A DNA stretch of 64,000 nt from Telluria aromaticivorans (GCF_013003915.1 NZ_JABAIV010000009.1:112743-176742), one strand, 5' to 3'. Numbered from the stretch's first letter, positions 30,739-41,403 are shown. Notes: generated by a model not told the origin, from the sequence alone. Numbers and translations are program-made.

Positions 30739-31146
30739 CTACGCGAAGCGCAGCTTGTCCAGCCATTCCAGTAGCGGTATCGTCGCCGGCAAGAGCGGAC
30801 TGACGCTGTAGGCGCCCTGCCAGGCAAAGGCTTGCCCTTCCAGGCTTTGCGGCTCGCCTTCCCACGCGCGGCAGATGTAGAAATACAGGCGCACGTGGGC
30901 ATGCTCGTACACGTGTTCGACGCAGCACCATGGCTCGCCCTCTAACACCTGCACGCCCAGTTCTTCGACGAATTCGCGCTGCAGGGCGTGGAAGATGTCT
31001 TCGCCCTGCTCCACTTTCCCGCCCGGGAATTCCCAGTAGCCGGCATAAGGCTTGCCTTCGGGCCGCTGGCCCAGCAGCACGTCGCCGTTGGGACGCATCA
31101 GGATGCCGACCGCGACGTCGACCGGTTTTGCTTCTGCTTTACTCAT
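30739..31146 (-). CDS. Nudix hydrolase, MutT-like
   Basis: 135 residues. The Nudix box is complete (GGKVEQGEDIFHALQREFVEELGV, reported here in two parts: GGKVEQGEDIFHALQ and REFVEELGV), preceded by an 8-oxo-dGTPase-like N-terminal sequence (LMRPNGDVLLGQRPEGKPYAGYWEF, in pieces). MutT-type enzymes clear oxidised nucleotides, but specificity cannot be set from sequence alone. The ATG at 31146 overlaps the end of the upstream ATPase gene by 8 bases; an ATG at 31155 is also in frame. Confidence 0.85.
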   Translation of the reverse strand: MSKAEAKPVDVAVGILMRPNGDVLLGQRPEGKPYAGYWEFPGGKVEQGEDIFHALQREFVEELGVQVLEGEPWCCVEHVYEHAHVRLYFYICRAWEGEPQSLEGQAFAWQGAYSVSPLLPATIPLLEWLDKLRFA

Positions 31147-32029
31147 TGTTTCCATTTTCCGGCAAGCGGCCGGCATAGTCCTTCGCAAACTGCCAGGCCA
31201 CGCGGCCCGAACGCGAGCCGCGCTGCAGGGCCCATTGCAGCGCCTCCGGCCGCGCGGCCTCGATCTGCTGGGGCGTGCAGCCGAAGCTGGCCAGCCAGTG
31301 CGCGGCGATGCCGAGATAGTCGTCCTGCCGGAACGGATAAAAGGACAGCCACAGGCCGAAGCGCTCCGACAGCGAGATGCGTTCTTCCACGGTTTCGCCC
31401 GGGTGCAGGTCGCCGTCCTCGCCATGGCGGTAGCCGGCGTTGTCCGATTGCTTCTCGGGCATCAGGTGGCGCCGGTTCGAGGTCGCGTAGATCAGCACAT
31501 TGTCCGACTGCGCCGCAATGCTGCCATCCAGCGCCACTTTCAATGCCTTGTAGCCCGCCTCCCCTTCTTCGAACGACAAATCGTCGCAGAAGACCACGAA
31601 GCGCTCCGGGCGTCCCGCCACCAGGTCGACGATGTCGGGCAGGTCGGCCAGGTCGGACTTGTCCACTTCGATCAGGCGCAGGCCTTCGCTTGCAAAGCCG
31701 TTCAGGCAGGCCTTGATCAGCGAGGACTTGCCGGTGCCGCGTGCGCCGGTCAGCAGCACGTTGTTGGCCGGGCGGCGCAGGACGAACTGGCGGGTGTTCT
31801 GCTCGATCTGGCGCTTTTGCGCATCGACGTGATGCAGGTCTTCCAGCCGGATGCTTGAGGCGTGCAGCACCGGCTGCAGGAATTTGCCGCCGCCGCTGGC
31901 ACGCTTGCGCCAGCGGAAGGCGAAGCTGCGCTTCCAGTCCGGCTCGCGCGGCACGGCGGGGGGCAGCACCGCTTCCACCCGCGCCAGCAGGGCTTCGGCG
32001 CGGTGCAGGAATTGCTCCAGTGGCGTCAT
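31139..32029 (-). CDS. DUF815-family ATPase
   Basis: 296 residues. AAA-type P-loop in LLTGARGTGKSSLIKACL, Walker B in FVVFCDDLSFEEGE, and a conserved ISLSERFGLWLSFYPF segment, as in the DUF815 family often found beside mutT. The function of that family is unclear. The ATG at 32029 gives the typical start. Its end overlaps the nudix gene. Confidence 0.82.
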   Translation of the reverse strand: MTPLEQFLHRAEALLARVEAVLPPAVPREPDWKRSFAFRWRKRASGGGKFLQPVLHASSIRLEDLHHVDAQKRQIEQNTRQFVLRRPANNVLLTGARGTGKSSLIKACLNGFASEGLRLIEVDKSDLADLPDIVDLVAGRPERFVVFCDDLSFEEGEAGYKALKVALDGSIAAQSDNVLIYATSNRRHLMPEKQSDNAGYRHGEDGDLHPGETVEERISLSERFGLWLSFYPFRQDDYLGIAAHWLASFGCTPQQIEAARPEALQWALQRGSRSGRVAWQFAKDYAGRLPENGNNE

Positions 32030-32039
32030 CGTGTACCGG

Positions 32040-33278
32040 TTACGAACGATAGTCGGCGTTGATCGACACGTAGTCGTGCGACAAATCGCAGGTCCAGACC
32101 GTGGCCGCGGCCTCGCCACGTCCAAGCGTCACGCGCACGGTGATCTCGGACTGCTTCATGACGCGCTGGCCGTCTTCTTCCTTGTAGTCCGGGTTGCGAC
32201 CGCCGTTCTTGGCCACCCACACGTCGTCCAGGTACATGTCGAGCCTGGTCACGTCGAGGTCGTCCACGCCGGCATAGCCGACCGCGGCCAGGATGCGGCC
32301 CAGGTTCGGGTCCGACGCGAAGAAGGCGGTCTTCACCAGCGGCGAGTGGGCGATCGAATAGGCGATCTTGCGGCATTCCTCGACGTCGCGGCCCCCTTCC
32401 ACCGTGATGGTCATGAACTTGGTCGCACCTTCGCCGTCGCGGATGATTTGCTGCGCCAGGTTGCGCGAGATGCTTGTTACGGCATCCTTCAGCGCTTCGT
32501 ACTCGAAGCCCGTGGCGGCATCGACCGACAGGGAGCCGGCGCCGGTGGCCACGATGATGAAGGAGTCGTTGGTCGAGGTGTCGCCGTCGATGGTAATGCT
32601 GTTGAACGAATGGTCGGCCGCATGCTTCACCAGCTGGTCGAGCACCGGCTGCGCCACGCGGGCGTCGATCGCCAGGTAGCCGAGCATGGTCGCCATGTTC
32701 GGCTTGATCATGCCGGCGCCCTTGCTGATGCCGGTCATGGTCACGGCATGGCCGCCGATGGTCACGGTGCTCGATGCGGCCTTCGGCTGGGTATCGGTGG
32801 TCATGATCGCCTCGGCGGCGTTGAACCAGTTGTCCGGCGTCAGGCTGGCCACTGCGGCCGGCAGGCCCGCGACGATCTTCGGCAGCGGCAGCGGCTCGAG
32901 GATCACGCCAGTGGAGAATGGCAGCACCTGCTGCGCATCGATGCCGAGCAGCCTGGCTACTTCGGCGCAGGTCGCCTGCGCATTGGCCAGGCCCGATTCG
33001 CCGGTGCCGGCGTTGGCGTTGCCGGTGTTGACCACCAGCGCGCGGATCGGCTTGCCGCCGCCCTTGACGGCGTCGAGGTTGGCCTTGCACACCTGGACCG
33101 GCGCAGCGCAGAAGCGGTTCTTGGTGAAGACGCCGGCGACGGTCGCGCCTTCGACCAGCTTCATCACGAGCAGGTCCTTGCGGTTGGGCTTCTTGATGCC
33201 GGCTTGGGCAAAGCCGATCTCGATACCGGCGACGGGTTTCAGGTCGGCTGCGACTGGCAGGGGGGAATTGACGGCCAT
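32040..33278 (-). CDS. argJ: Arginine biosynthesis bifunctional protein ArgJ
   Basis: 412 residues. The self-cleavage site before the catalytic threonine is present ([12 protein letters not shown]). ArgJ transfers acetyl groups from N-acetylornithine to glutamate and, in bifunctional forms, also acts as N-acetylglutamate synthase. It ends 10 bases before the DUF815 ATPase gene and probably shares a transcript. Confidence 0.97.
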   Translation of the reverse strand: MAVNSPLPVAADLKPVAGIEIGFAQAGIKKPNRKDLLVMKLVEGATVAGVFTKNRFCAAPVQVCKANLDAVKGGGKPIRALVVNTGNANAGTGESGLANAQATCAEVARLLGIDAQQVLPFSTGVILEPLPLPKIVAGLPAAVASLTPDNWFNAAEAIMTTDTQPKAASSTVTIGGHAVTMTGISKGAGMIKPNMATMLGYLAIDARVAQPVLDQLVKHAADHSFNSITIDGDTSTNDSFIIVATGAGSLSVDAATGFEYEALKDAVTSISRNLAQQIIRDGEGATKFMTITVEGGRDVEECRKIAYSIAHSPLVKTAFFASDPNLGRILAAVGYAGVDDLDVTRLDMYLDDVWVAKNGGRNPDYKEEDGQRVMKQSEITVRVTLGRGEAAATVWTCDLSHDYVSINADYRS

Positions 33279-33633
33279 GGCGATCTCATGTTCGAAGAAT
33301 GGTGAATTCGATATTGTAACGCCAGCAGCGCCATGGGCGGGTTAGCCAGCCCACGGCGGCCGGGACAGCATTTTTCCGCGTCCACTTATGCGTATTGCAT
33401 GAATCAATAACCGCCATTTAAGGACCCTTAATTCGGACTTATGTACCGACTTTCAGTGGCACCTTGCGCACGATTCATTTCTACCAAAATATTGTTTTTA
33501 ATCAAATGCTTAGCGTTTCTTATTGCTGAATGTGCATATACTCGTCAGGCACGGAAACGGCTTCCGATTTCGCCGCTCCGGAGCACCCTCCCCGGCCGTT
33601 TGCCGGGGCATATCGATAAGACTGGAGACAAGA
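33279..33633. other. Divergent promoter region
   Basis: About 355 bases between argJ and the transglycosylase-like gene, AT-richer near 33380-33560. It presumably holds both promoters. No gene or repeat recognised. Confidence 0.5.
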
Positions 33634-34359
33634 ATGAAACATACCGTAAAGGTGCGGCTGCTGGTCGCGCTCTGTGCCGGACTGGCTGGATCGCCGCTGG
33701 CATTCGCCGATGGCAAACCGGCCGAGCTGACCGTCTCGGCCAAGCAGTACAAGCAGTATTTCAAGGACGCCTCGAACGAATTCAACGTGCCGGTCGAGCT
33801 GCTGCAATCGATCGCCTATGCGGAAACGCGCTGGCACCCGCACGTCCCCAAGGGCAGGCTCAAGAAAAACGGCGATCCCGAGGTCGAAGTCGAGTCGCAC
33901 CACGGCATGCCGATCAGCTACGGCATCATGGGCCTGCGCAACGACGCCCATTTCGGCCAGTCGCTGGTCCAGGGTGCGGCGCTGCTGCGCGTCACGCCTG
34001 AGCAAGCAGCATCCGACACCCGCACCAACATCCGCGCCGCCGCCGCCCTGCTGGCCCAGCACGGCGCGCGCAAGAACAAGGCCTTCCCGATCGAAGACTG
34101 GGAAGGCGCCGTGGCCCGCTACAGCGGCATTCCCCAGCCCGAGATCGCGCAGATCTACAGCTACGAAGTCCTCACCGCGATCCGCCAGGGCCGCCGCAGC
34201 GACAAGTTCGAGATCGACCAGAAGCACGTCGAGATGGAAAAGGCCTACGGCAAGGACAAGCTGAAAAAGCTGTCCGCGCGCCGCATCACGGTCGAAACCG
34301 GCACGCCCGATCCGAAGATTTCGGCGCCGGATTTCCTTGATACCCCGAATAAAAAATAA
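33634..34359 (+). CDS. Secreted lytic-transglycosylase-like protein
   Basis: 241 residues with a Sec signal peptide (about 1-24, ending in AFADG). The core resembles SLT-type lysozyme-fold enzymes: a helix followed by LLQSIAYAETRWHPH, in which the Glu is at the expected catalytic position, and then GIMGLRN, close to the usual GxMGLxQ-type motif. A full catalytic domain is not clearly complete. It lies 23 bases before the secreted amidase gene, so the two are probably one operon acting on peptidoglycan. Confidence 0.72.
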   Translation: MKHTVKVRLLVALCAGLAGSPLAFADGKPAELTVSAKQYKQYFKDASNEFNVPVELLQSIAYAETRWHPHVPKGRLKKNGDPEVEVESHHGMPISYGIMGLRNDAHFGQSLVQGAALLRVTPEQAASDTRTNIRAAAALLAQHGARKNKAFPIEDWEGAVARYSGIPQPEIAQIYSYEVLTAIRQGRRSDKFEIDQKHVEMEKAYGKDKLKKLSARRITVETGTPDPKISAPDFLDTPNKK

Positions 34360-34382
34360 AGCAGCATACGGAGACATCATTC

Positions 34383-35411
34383 ATGAAAAACATCTTCCGC
34401 AGCGCGTTCGGCACCTCGTTTGCCAAACTACTCGCCAGCCTGTGCATCCTGGCCTCGGTGCAGCCGGCGCTCGCCTCCACCGACTACCCGCCGGCGATCT
34501 GGAACCCGGCCGCCAGCTGTAACTATTCGGCCCGCACCGCCGCCATCAGCCACGTCACCGTGCACACCACCCAGGGTTCCTACGCGGGGTCGATCTCGTG
34601 GTTCCAGAACTGCAGCGCCGGCGTCAGCGCGCACTATGTGATCCGCTCGTCGGACGGCCAGGTGACCCAGATGGTGAACGAGTCGGCCAAGGCCTGGCAC
34701 GTCGGGAACTCGAACGGCTACACCGTCGGCATCGAGCACGAAGGCTATGTCGCCAACCCGTCGGCCTGGTACACCACCGCGATGTACACCGCCTCGGCGG
34801 CGCTCACGCGCGACATCCTGGCTTCGCGCAGCCTGGCGCAGAAAGTGTATGACGGCGCCAGCGGGTGGAATGCGGTGCCCTCGGACTCGCTGTTCAACGT
34901 CAAGGGCCATGTCAACTTCGCCAGCCAGAGCCACACCGACCCGGGTTCGGGCTGGGACTGGCCGCGCTACAAGTCGCTGGTCGCGGGCAGCACCGGCGGT
35001 GGCAGCACGCCCGCCACCTGGCCGCTGGTCCAGTACGGGAACACGGGCGAGCGCGTACGCACGATCCAGTACCTGCTGCAGCAATGGGGGTATTCGCTCA
35101 CCGTCAACGCCAGCTTCGACACCGCCACCCAGACCGCGGTGAAGAACTTCCAGTCCTCGCATGGCCTGGGTTCGGACGGCGTGGTCGGCAACGCCACCTG
35201 GCCGGCGCTGGTCGTGCTCACCCAGCAGGGCGACTCCGGCGCCAAGGTGCGCGCGGTGCAAAGCCAGCTCAATGAAAGCGGTGCGGGCATCACGGTGGAT
35301 GGCGCCTTCGGCCCGGCCACCGCGACGGCGGTGCGAAACTACCAGACCTCGAAGGGGCTGAGCGCCGACGGCATCGTCGGCGACGATACCTGGAACAAGA
35401 TGGCCTGGTAA
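34383..35411 (+). CDS. Secreted N-acetylmuramoyl-L-alanine amidase with two peptidoglycan-binding repeats
   Basis: 342 residues. Signal peptide (about 1-32), then an amidase_2 (T7-lysozyme-like) domain with zinc-ligand candidates in SHVTVHTTQGS, KGHVNFASQSHTDPG, and the central IGIEHEGY-like motif (VGIEHEGY). Two PG_binding_1 repeats follow (about 215-275 and 280-340, each containing a D-G-x-x-G-x-x-T-W segment). It cleaves the stem peptide from muramic acid in murein; substrate preference not inferable. Close to the transglycosylase-like gene. Confidence 0.9.
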   Translation: MKNIFRSAFGTSFAKLLASLCILASVQPALASTDYPPAIWNPAASCNYSARTAAISHVTVHTTQGSYAGSISWFQNCSAGVSAHYVIRSSDGQVTQMVNESAKAWHVGNSNGYTVGIEHEGYVANPSAWYTTAMYTASAALTRDILASRSLAQKVYDGASGWNAVPSDSLFNVKGHVNFASQSHTDPGSGWDWPRYKSLVAGSTGGGSTPATWPLVQYGNTGERVRTIQYLLQQWGYSLTVNASFDTATQTAVKNFQSSHGLGSDGVVGNATWPALVVLTQQGDSGAKVRAVQSQLNESGAGITVDGAFGPATATAVRNYQTSKGLSADGIVGDDTWNKMAW

Positions 35412-35425
35412 GCCGTTCTTTTCAC

Positions 35426-35460
35426 GCATGCGCGCCGGACCTGATCGCGGGCGCGCATGC
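35426..35460. terminator. Hairpin between convergent genes
   Basis: GCATGCGCGCC pairs with GGCGCGCATGC over a 13-base loop, between the amidase stop and the end of the Lrp gene. It can serve as a terminator in either direction, but no long T-run follows. Confidence 0.5.
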
Positions 35461-35468
35461 CCTTCCCT

Positions 35469-35954
35469 TCAGCGCGGGATCGACAGCGCCAGCGTTTCCT
35501 TCAGCTCTTCCATCACCACATAGCTCTTCGACTGGCCCGCGTCGGCCACGTGCAGGATCTCGCCCAGCAGCCGGCGGTATTCCGACATTTCCGGGATGCG
35601 CGCCTTGATCAAATAATCGAAGTCGCCCGACACCAGATGGCATTCCATCACCTCGGGAATGCCCAGCATGGCGCGGCGGAAGCGATCAAAAGCCTTTTCG
35701 GATTTCTGGTGCAGGGTGATCTCGACGAAGACCAGGATCTGCAGCCCCATCGCCTGCGGGTTGACCCGCGCGTGGTAGCCGGCGATCACGCCGTCGCGCT
35801 CCATCCGCTTGACCCGCTCGATGCAGGGCGTCAGCGACAGCCCCACCTGCTCGGCCAGGTCTTTCATGACGATCCGGGCGTCGTCCTGCAGGATGGACAG
35901 GATGTGCAGGTCGATCTTGTCGAGGACGCGGTGGGAATTCTTTTGGATGCGCAT
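35469..35954 (-). CDS. Lrp/AsnC-family transcriptional regulator
   Basis: 161 residues: N-terminal helix-turn-helix (about 12-65, LDKIDLHILSILQDDARI) and a C-terminal RAM/ASNC ligand-binding domain (about 85-150, with GDFDYLI). It is divergent from dadA, about 118 bases apart, so it is probably the alanine or amino-acid responsive activator of dadA. Confidence 0.92.
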   Translation of the reverse strand: MRIQKNSHRVLDKIDLHILSILQDDARIVMKDLAEQVGLSLTPCIERVKRMERDGVIAGYHARVNPQAMGLQILVFVEITLHQKSEKAFDRFRRAMLGIPEVMECHLVSGDFDYLIKARIPEMSEYRRLLGEILHVADAGQSKSYVVMEELKETLALSIPR

Positions 35955-36072
35955 GATTTTTCACTGAAAACCGGTGTAATAACAGGATCAATTATTCCAC
36001 TACCCGCGGTAGGATGGCAATCTTTTCTAAATCCGGCTTTTTTACTTCTCCTTTTCAGGAATCAGGGACAAC

Positions 36073-37362
36073 ATGCGCGTTCTCGTACTCGGCAGCGGCG
36101 TGGTGGGCGTGACCACCGCATACTATCTGGCCAAGGCTGGCCACGACGTCACCGTCATCGACCGTCAACCCGGCCCTGCCATGGAGACGAGTTTCGCCAA
36201 TGCCGGCCAGATTTCGCCGGGCTATGCGTCGCCCTGGGCGGCGCCGGGCATCCCGCTCAAGGCCGCGAAATGGCTGTTCCAGCGCCATGCGCCGCTGGCG
36301 ATCCGCCCTGACGGTTCGCTGTTCCAGCTGCAGTGGATGTGGCAGATGGTCCGCAACTGCACGGCCGACCGGTATGCGGTCAACAAGGAGCGCATGGTGC
36401 GCCTGGCCGAATTCAGCCGCGACTGCATCCGCGAACTGCGCCGCGAGACCGGCATCGAGTACGAAGGCCGCGACAAGGGCACCGTGCAGCTGTTCCGCAC
36501 CCAGCAGCAATTCGACAGCGCGGCCAAGGACATCGAGATCCTGAAGCAGGCCGGCGTCGAATACGAACTGCTGGCCGGCCGTGAGCTGGGCAAGGCCGAA
36601 CCGGCCCTGGGCAATCATGGCACCCTGGTCGGCGGCCTGCGCCTGCCGAACGACGAAACCGGCGACTGCCAGCTGTTCACCACCCGCCTGACCGCGATGG
36701 CGCGCGACCTCGGCGTGCGTTTTGAATTCGACACCGGCGTCAAGCAACTGCTCACCAGCGGCGACCAGATCAACGGCGTACGCACCGACAAGGGCGTGAT
36801 GACGGCCGACCGCTACGTGCTGGCGCTCGGCAGCTATTCGCGCCTGCTGCTCAAGGAGTTCTTCAATGTGCCGGTCTATCCGCTGAAGGGCTATTCGATC
36901 ACGGTGCCGATCACGGACGCCAGCCGCGCGCCGGAATCGACCATCCTGGACGAGACCTACAAGATCGCGGTCACCCGTTTCGAAGACCGCATCCGCGTCG
37001 GCGGCATGGCTGAAATCGCCGGCTACAGCAACTACCTGAACCCGGCGCGCCGCGAGACGCTCGAGATGGTCGTCAACGACCTGTTCCCGGGCGCCGGCGA
37101 CACCAGCCAGGCCGCCTTCTGGACCGGCCTGCGCGCGATGACCCCGGACAGCACCCCTGTCGTCGGCGCCACGCCGCTGCGCAACCTGTTCCTGAACACC
37201 GGCCACGGCACCCTGGGCTGGACCATGGCCTGCGGTTCGGCCAGCGTGATTGCCGACCTGGTGAGCGGCAAGAAGCCGGCGATTCGCGCCGACGACCTGG
37301 CGGTGTTCCGTTATGCGGGTGCGGAGCCGGGTGGGATGCAGCCGGAGCTGGTGAAGGCGTAA
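36073..37362 (+). CDS. dadA: D-amino acid dehydrogenase
   Basis: 429 residues. N-terminal FAD-binding motif [19 protein letters not shown], and the conserved GxxGWT-type C-terminal motif ([12 protein letters not shown]). It oxidises D-alanine and other D-amino acids to the oxo acids and passes electrons to the quinone pool at the inner membrane. Divergent from the Lrp-like gene. Confidence 0.95.
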   Translation: MRVLVLGSGVVGVTTAYYLAKAGHDVTVIDRQPGPAMETSFANAGQISPGYASPWAAPGIPLKAAKWLFQRHAPLAIRPDGSLFQLQWMWQMVRNCTADRYAVNKERMVRLAEFSRDCIRELRRETGIEYEGRDKGTVQLFRTQQQFDSAAKDIEILKQAGVEYELLAGRELGKAEPALGNHGTLVGGLRLPNDETGDCQLFTTRLTAMARDLGVRFEFDTGVKQLLTSGDQINGVRTDKGVMTADRYVLALGSYSRLLLKEFFNVPVYPLKGYSITVPITDASRAPESTILDETYKIAVTRFEDRIRVGGMAEIAGYSNYLNPARRETLEMVVNDLFPGAGDTSQAAFWTGLRAMTPDSTPVVGATPLRNLFLNTGHGTLGWTMACGSASVIADLVSGKKPAIRADDLAVFRYAGAEPGGMQPELVKA

Positions 37363-37414
37363 GTTGGGCGTTCGCGGTATTCGTTGACGCTAGGTGTACG
37401 CATATAAACTTGGA

Positions 37415-37481
37415 GTAGATGATGCCAGTGGCATCATCTACGCCTGCGCCGGGAGTCATTGCCGCCAGTGGCGCGAATGAC
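37415..37481. repeat. Two 27-base hairpins, 40 bases apart
   Basis: The first (37415-37441) has perfect arms GTAGATGATGCC and GGCATCATCTAC around AGT. The second (37455-37481) has arms GTCATTGCCGCC and GGCGCGAATGAC around AGT, with two mismatches. Both have the 12-3-12 layout of the hairpins in the mosaic loci at 30.4 and 63.7 kb, but without their GTGGGC flanks. A degenerate piece of the GCGCCGGGA-type palindrome lies between them. Confidence 0.6.
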
Positions 37482-37591
37482 GGTTTTGAGGGTGACGTGG
37501 AAATCGCGCCGCTCGACATTCCGACAGCTTAGATCAACGTCGTCCCGCCGCTGGCCGGGACCTAAGTTCCAAGCATCGCCACTAACATAAA

Positions 37592-37619
37592 AAAACGGCC
37601 GGGTTTCCCCGGCCGTTTT
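37592..37619. terminator. secA terminator
   Basis: AAAACGGCCGGG and CCCGGCCGTTTT form a 12-base stem with a four-base loop. The T/A runs at both ends make it able to work on either strand. It lies 21 bases past the secA stop. Confidence 0.85.
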
Positions 37620-37640
37620 CCGTTAACATTCACCCAGCAA

Positions 37641-40424
37641 TCAAGCCAGCTTCCCGTGGCACTGCTTGAACTTCTTCCCGCTGCCGCAAGGGCAAGGGTC
37701 GTTGCGGCCGACCTTCACGCCCATATAGGTGTTGTGGTCTTCCGGTGACACCGGCTCTGCGCCCGCGCCCATCGGGTTCGGGTTAAACAGCTCTTCCGGC
37801 GCCGCCGACGGGTTGAAGTCGGCGTGCTGGTAGTTGATGTTTTCCAGCTGCGCTGCCTGGGCCGCCATTGCGGCTTCGACTGCATCGACTTCTTCGCGGC
37901 TCTGGATGCGGACCGTCATCACGGTGCGGATCACTTCGTTCTTGATCTGGTCCAGCATGCTGCTGAACAGCTCGAAGGCTTCGCGCTTGTATTCCTGCTT
38001 CGGGTTCTTCTGGGCATAGCCGCGCAGGTGGATACCCTGGCGCAGGTGGTCCAGCGCCGCCAGGTGCTCGCGCCAGTGGGTGTCGACGCTCTGCAGCATG
38101 ACATTGCGCTCGAAGCCGCCGAAGGATTCCTTGCCCACCACGCCGACCTTGGCGTCGTAGGACTGCTCGGCGGCCTTGAGCACGCGATCGAGGACGTCGT
38201 CGTCGTTCAGGTTCGGTTCGTCCTTGAGCATCTGCTCCAGCGGCACCACCAGGTTCCACTCGGCGGCCAGGGTCGATTCCAGCGCCTTGATGTCCCACTG
38301 CTCTTCCACCGACTCGGCCGGCACGAAGCCGCGCACCACATCGGTGAACACGCCATTGCGCAGCGAGACGATCAGGTCGGTCATCTCGGTCGATTCGAGC
38401 AGCTCGTTACGCTGGGTGTAGATCACCTTGCGCTGGTCGTTGGCGACGTCGTCGTATTCGAGCAGCTGCTTGCGGATGTCGAAGTTGCGTGCCTCGACCT
38501 TGCGCTGGGCGGTCTCGATCGAACGGGTCACGATGCCCGCCTCGATCGGTTCGCCTTCCGGCATCTTCAGGCGCTCCATGATCGAACGCACGCGGTCGCC
38601 CGCGAAGATGCGCAGCAGCGGATCGTCCAGGCACAGGTAGAAGCGGGAGGAACCCGGATCGCCCTGGCGTCCAGAACGGCCGCGCAGCTGGTTGTCGACC
38701 CGGCGCGATTCGTGGCGCTCGGTACCGATGATGTGCAGGCCGCCGGCGTTCACCACGTGGTCGTGCAGCGACTGCCATTCGTCGCGCAGGGTCTGCGACT
38801 GGGCTGCCTTGTCGGCATCCGCCAGCGCGTCGTTCGCTTCGATCAGCTGGATCTGCTTCTCGACCATGCCGCCCAGGACGATGTCGGTACCGCGGCCCGC
38901 CATGTTGGTGGCGATGGTGATCATCTTCGGACGGCCCGCCTGCGCGATGATTTCCGCTTCACGCGCGTGCTGCTTCGCGTTCAGGACGTTGTGCGGCAGG
39001 CTGGCCTTGTTCAGGATGCCGGACAGCAGTTCCGAGTTCTCGATCGAGGTGGTGCCCACCAGCACCGGCTGGCCGCGCTCGTAGCAGTCGCGGATGTCGA
39101 TCAGCATCGCGTTGTACTTTTCCTCGGCCGACTTGTAGACCTGGTCCTGGCGGTCCTTGCGGGCCGACGGCTTGTTCGGCGGGACGACCACGGTCTCGAG
39201 GCCGTAGATTTCCTGGAATTCGTAGGCTTCGGTGTCGGCCGTACCGGTCATGCCGGACAGCTTGTTATACATACGGAAGTAATTCTGGAAGGTGATCGAG
39301 GCCAGGGTCTGGTTCTCGTTCTGGATGCGCACGCCTTCCTTGGCTTCGACGGCCTGGTGCAGGCCATCCGACCAGCGGCGGCCGGTCATCAGGCGGCCGG
39401 TGAATTCGTCGACGATCACCACTTCGTTGTTCTGCACCACGTAGTGCTGGTCCTTGTGATACAGGACGTGGGCGCGCAGCGCCGCGTACAGGTGGTGGAT
39501 CAGGGTGATGTTGGCGGCGTCATACAGCGAGGCGCCTTCCGGCAGCAGGCCCCACTGGGTCAGGATGCCTTCGGCCTTTTCGTGGCCGGCTTCGGTCAGC
39601 AGCACGGTGTGCGCTTTTTCGTCCTTGATATAGTCGCCCGGGACTTCGACCTGGCCCTTGCCGTCCGGGGTTTCTTCGCCGACCTGCAAGGTCAATAGCG
39701 GCGGCAGGTCGTTCAGACGGTGATACAGGTCGGTGTGGTTCTCGGCCTGGCCGGAGATGATCAGCGGGGTACGCGCTTCGTCGATCAGGATCGAGTCGAC
39801 TTCATCGACCACGGCGAAGTTCAGGCTGCGCTGCACGCGTTCGCGCGCCTCGTAGACCATGTTGTCGCGCAGGTAGTCGAAACCGAATTCGTTGTTGGTG
39901 CCGTAGGTGATGTCCGAGGCGTAGGCGGTCTGCTTGCTGTCGTGATCTAACTGCGACAGGTTCACGCCGGTGGACAGGCCCAGCCAGCCATACAGGCGGC
40001 CCATCGATTCGGCATCGCGCTGCGCCAGGTAATCGTTGACGGTAATGACGTGCACGCCGGTGCCGGCCAGGGCGTTCAGGTAGACCGGCAGGGTCGCCAT
40101 CAGGGTCTTGCCCTCGCCGGTGCCCATTTCGGCAATCTTGCCCTGGTGCAGGACCATGCCGCCGATCAGCTGCACATCGAAATGGCGCATCTTCATGACG
40201 CGCTTGGCTGCTTCGCGGCAGACGGCAAACGCTTCGGGCAGGATGTCGTCGAGCGACTCGCCCTTGCCCAGACGGTCCTTGAATTCAGGCGTCTTCGCCT
40301 GGAGTTCGGTGTCGGACAACTTTTCCATCTGCGGCTCGAGCGCGTTGATCTGACGCACGGTCTTGTGGTATTGCTTGAGCAGACGCTGATTACGGCTGCC
40401 GAAAATCTGGGTCAGGAATGACAT
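37641..40424 (-). CDS. secA: Preprotein translocase ATPase SecA
   Basis: 927 residues. The DEAD motor has Walker A in [13 protein letters not shown], Walker [13 protein letters not shown], and the [11 protein letters not shown] motif. The C-terminal zinc finger is in [14 protein letters not shown] and supports SecB binding. The ATG at 40424 begins the family-typical [14 protein letters not shown]; the open frame runs 114 bases further upstream but with no conserved sequence. It faces the dciA gene, divergently. Confidence 0.97.
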   Translation of the reverse strand: MSFLTQIFGSRNQRLLKQYHKTVRQINALEPQMEKLSDTELQAKTPEFKDRLGKGESLDDILPEAFAVCREAAKRVMKMRHFDVQLIGGMVLHQGKIAEMGTGEGKTLMATLPVYLNALAGTGVHVITVNDYLAQRDAESMGRLYGWLGLSTGVNLSQLDHDSKQTAYASDITYGTNNEFGFDYLRDNMVYEARERVQRSLNFAVVDEVDSILIDEARTPLIISGQAENHTDLYHRLNDLPPLLTLQVGEETPDGKGQVEVPGDYIKDEKAHTVLLTEAGHEKAEGILTQWGLLPEGASLYDAANITLIHHLYAALRAHVLYHKDQHYVVQNNEVVIVDEFTGRLMTGRRWSDGLHQAVEAKEGVRIQNENQTLASITFQNYFRMYNKLSGMTGTADTEAYEFQEIYGLETVVVPPNKPSARKDRQDQVYKSAEEKYNAMLIDIRDCYERGQPVLVGTTSIENSELLSGILNKASLPHNVLNAKQHAREAEIIAQAGRPKMITIATNMAGRGTDIVLGGMVEKQIQLIEANDALADADKAAQSQTLRDEWQSLHDHVVNAGGLHIIGTERHESRRVDNQLRGRSGRQGDPGSSRFYLCLDDPLLRIFAGDRVRSIMERLKMPEGEPIEAGIVTRSIETAQRKVEARNFDIRKQLLEYDDVANDQRKVIYTQRNELLESTEMTDLIVSLRNGVFTDVVRGFVPAESVEEQWDIKALESTLAAEWNLVVPLEQMLKDEPNLNDDDVLDRVLKAAEQSYDAKVGVVGKESFGGFERNVMLQSVDTHWREHLAALDHLRQGIHLRGYAQKNPKQEYKREAFELFSSMLDQIKNEVIRTVMTVRIQSREEVDAVEAAMAAQAAQLENINYQHADFNPSAAPEELFNPNPMGAGAEPVSPEDHNTYMGVKVGRNDPCPCGSGKKFKQCHGKLA

Positions 40425-40739
40425 GCTAACTCTACAAAAAATACGCCGCGAAAAGAGCCCGGGAGGACGGTTGAACACATCCGCCGAAGACCGCCTATGG
40501 CAAAAAGCTACTGATTTTATCATGCGATCCGGCCACACTTGGGGGTAATGGGCAGGATAACAAGACTGCTGAGCAGTAAGATGTTATCAAATTGCACTGA
40601 ATATCGCCGTTTGGCCCCGTGCGATGGCGACCAGCGCTGTCATCCGGGGTTTGCGCGGGCCCGGTACACGGTTGCCGCAAACCTGTGCGTGTTTGTGTGA
40701 TATGTTGCGGGCATATCGGCTTCCCTTCCCCATCCTCCA
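40425..40739. other. Divergent region between secA and dciA
   Basis: About 315 bases, with the secA and dciA promoters presumably here. A short dyad sits near 40560-40580. No gene recognised. Confidence 0.5.
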
Positions 40740-41204
40740 GTGCACATCTACGGTACCAAGAACCGGCAGACCTCGATCGTCGCGACCGACTTCCTGCGTG
40801 GCAACGAACGCATGGCCAGCCTCCTGCCCGCCGCCATGCGCATGGCGCGCCTGCAGTCGGACTGCGCGGCGATCCTGCCTGCGCTGGCCGGCAATACCGA
40901 CGTGGTCTCGTTCCAGGATGGCGCGCTGGTGCTGGCTGTGCCGAGCTCGGCAGTGGCGGCGAGGGTGAAACAGATGGCGCCAAAGCTGCAGGCCGCCCTG
41001 CTCGGGCGCGGCTGGCAGGTGGAATCGGTCAAGCTGAAGGTGCAGGTGGCGCGGGCCATGCCGCAAAAGCCGGAAATGCGCAGCCTGGAGCTGCCGCCGA
41101 CGGCGGTGCAGGCCTTCGAGGAACTGGCCGAATCGCTGGAAGACACCGCGCAGAACAAGGAGCTGGTGGCGGCGCTACGCAGGCTGGCGGAGAAGCGGCG
41201 GTAG
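40740..41204 (+). CDS. DciA-family (DUF721) DNA helicase-loading protein
   Basis: 154 residues. The central part (about 30-90, with NTDVVSFQDGALVLAVPSSA) matches the DciA/DUF721 domain, thought to aid replicative helicase loading in bacteria lacking DnaC. GTG start at 40740; ATG at residue 25 is possible. This gene beside secA and lpxC is typical of the family. Confidence 0.82.
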   Translation: MHIYGTKNRQTSIVATDFLRGNERMASLLPAAMRMARLQSDCAAILPALAGNTDVVSFQDGALVLAVPSSAVAARVKQMAPKLQAALLGRGWQVESVKLKVQVARAMPQKPEMRSLELPPTAVQAFEELAESLEDTAQNKELVAALRRLAEKRR

Positions 41205-41220
41205 AGTACCGGCCGCTTAT

Positions 41221-41363
41221 GAGCCGCCACTTACTCGTAGGGTGGGCAGGGCGCAGCAGGCCAGTGGCCTGCTGTGCGCCCACGCGTTCAACCAGCGGAA
41301 TAATAGCCGCGCGGGCGGCTTCACCGTCATTAGAACGCGTGGGCAGAATCTGCCCACCCTACG
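41221..41363. repeat. BIME-like mosaic inverted repeat, locus 2
   Basis: Between dciA and the end of lpxC. Unit one (41236-41287) opens CGTAGGGTGGGC and ends CCACGCG, with a hairpin of unequal arms (GGCGCAGCAGGCC against GGCCTGCTGTGCGCC) and a 3-base loop AGT. Unit two (41336-41363) is a minimal form: ACGCGTGGGCAGA directly faces TCTGCCCACCCTACG. The spacer differs from that of loci 1 and 3. Confidence 0.8.
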
Positions 41364-41403
41364 GATGTCACGAACCAACCGGCACTGGCAGGCCGCGAGC
41401 CGT

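Noticed and set aside
37824..39698. A 624-codon open frame on the plus strand opposite secA
   Set aside because: SecA is unambiguous on the other strand. The shadow frame has no domain and low-complexity composition.
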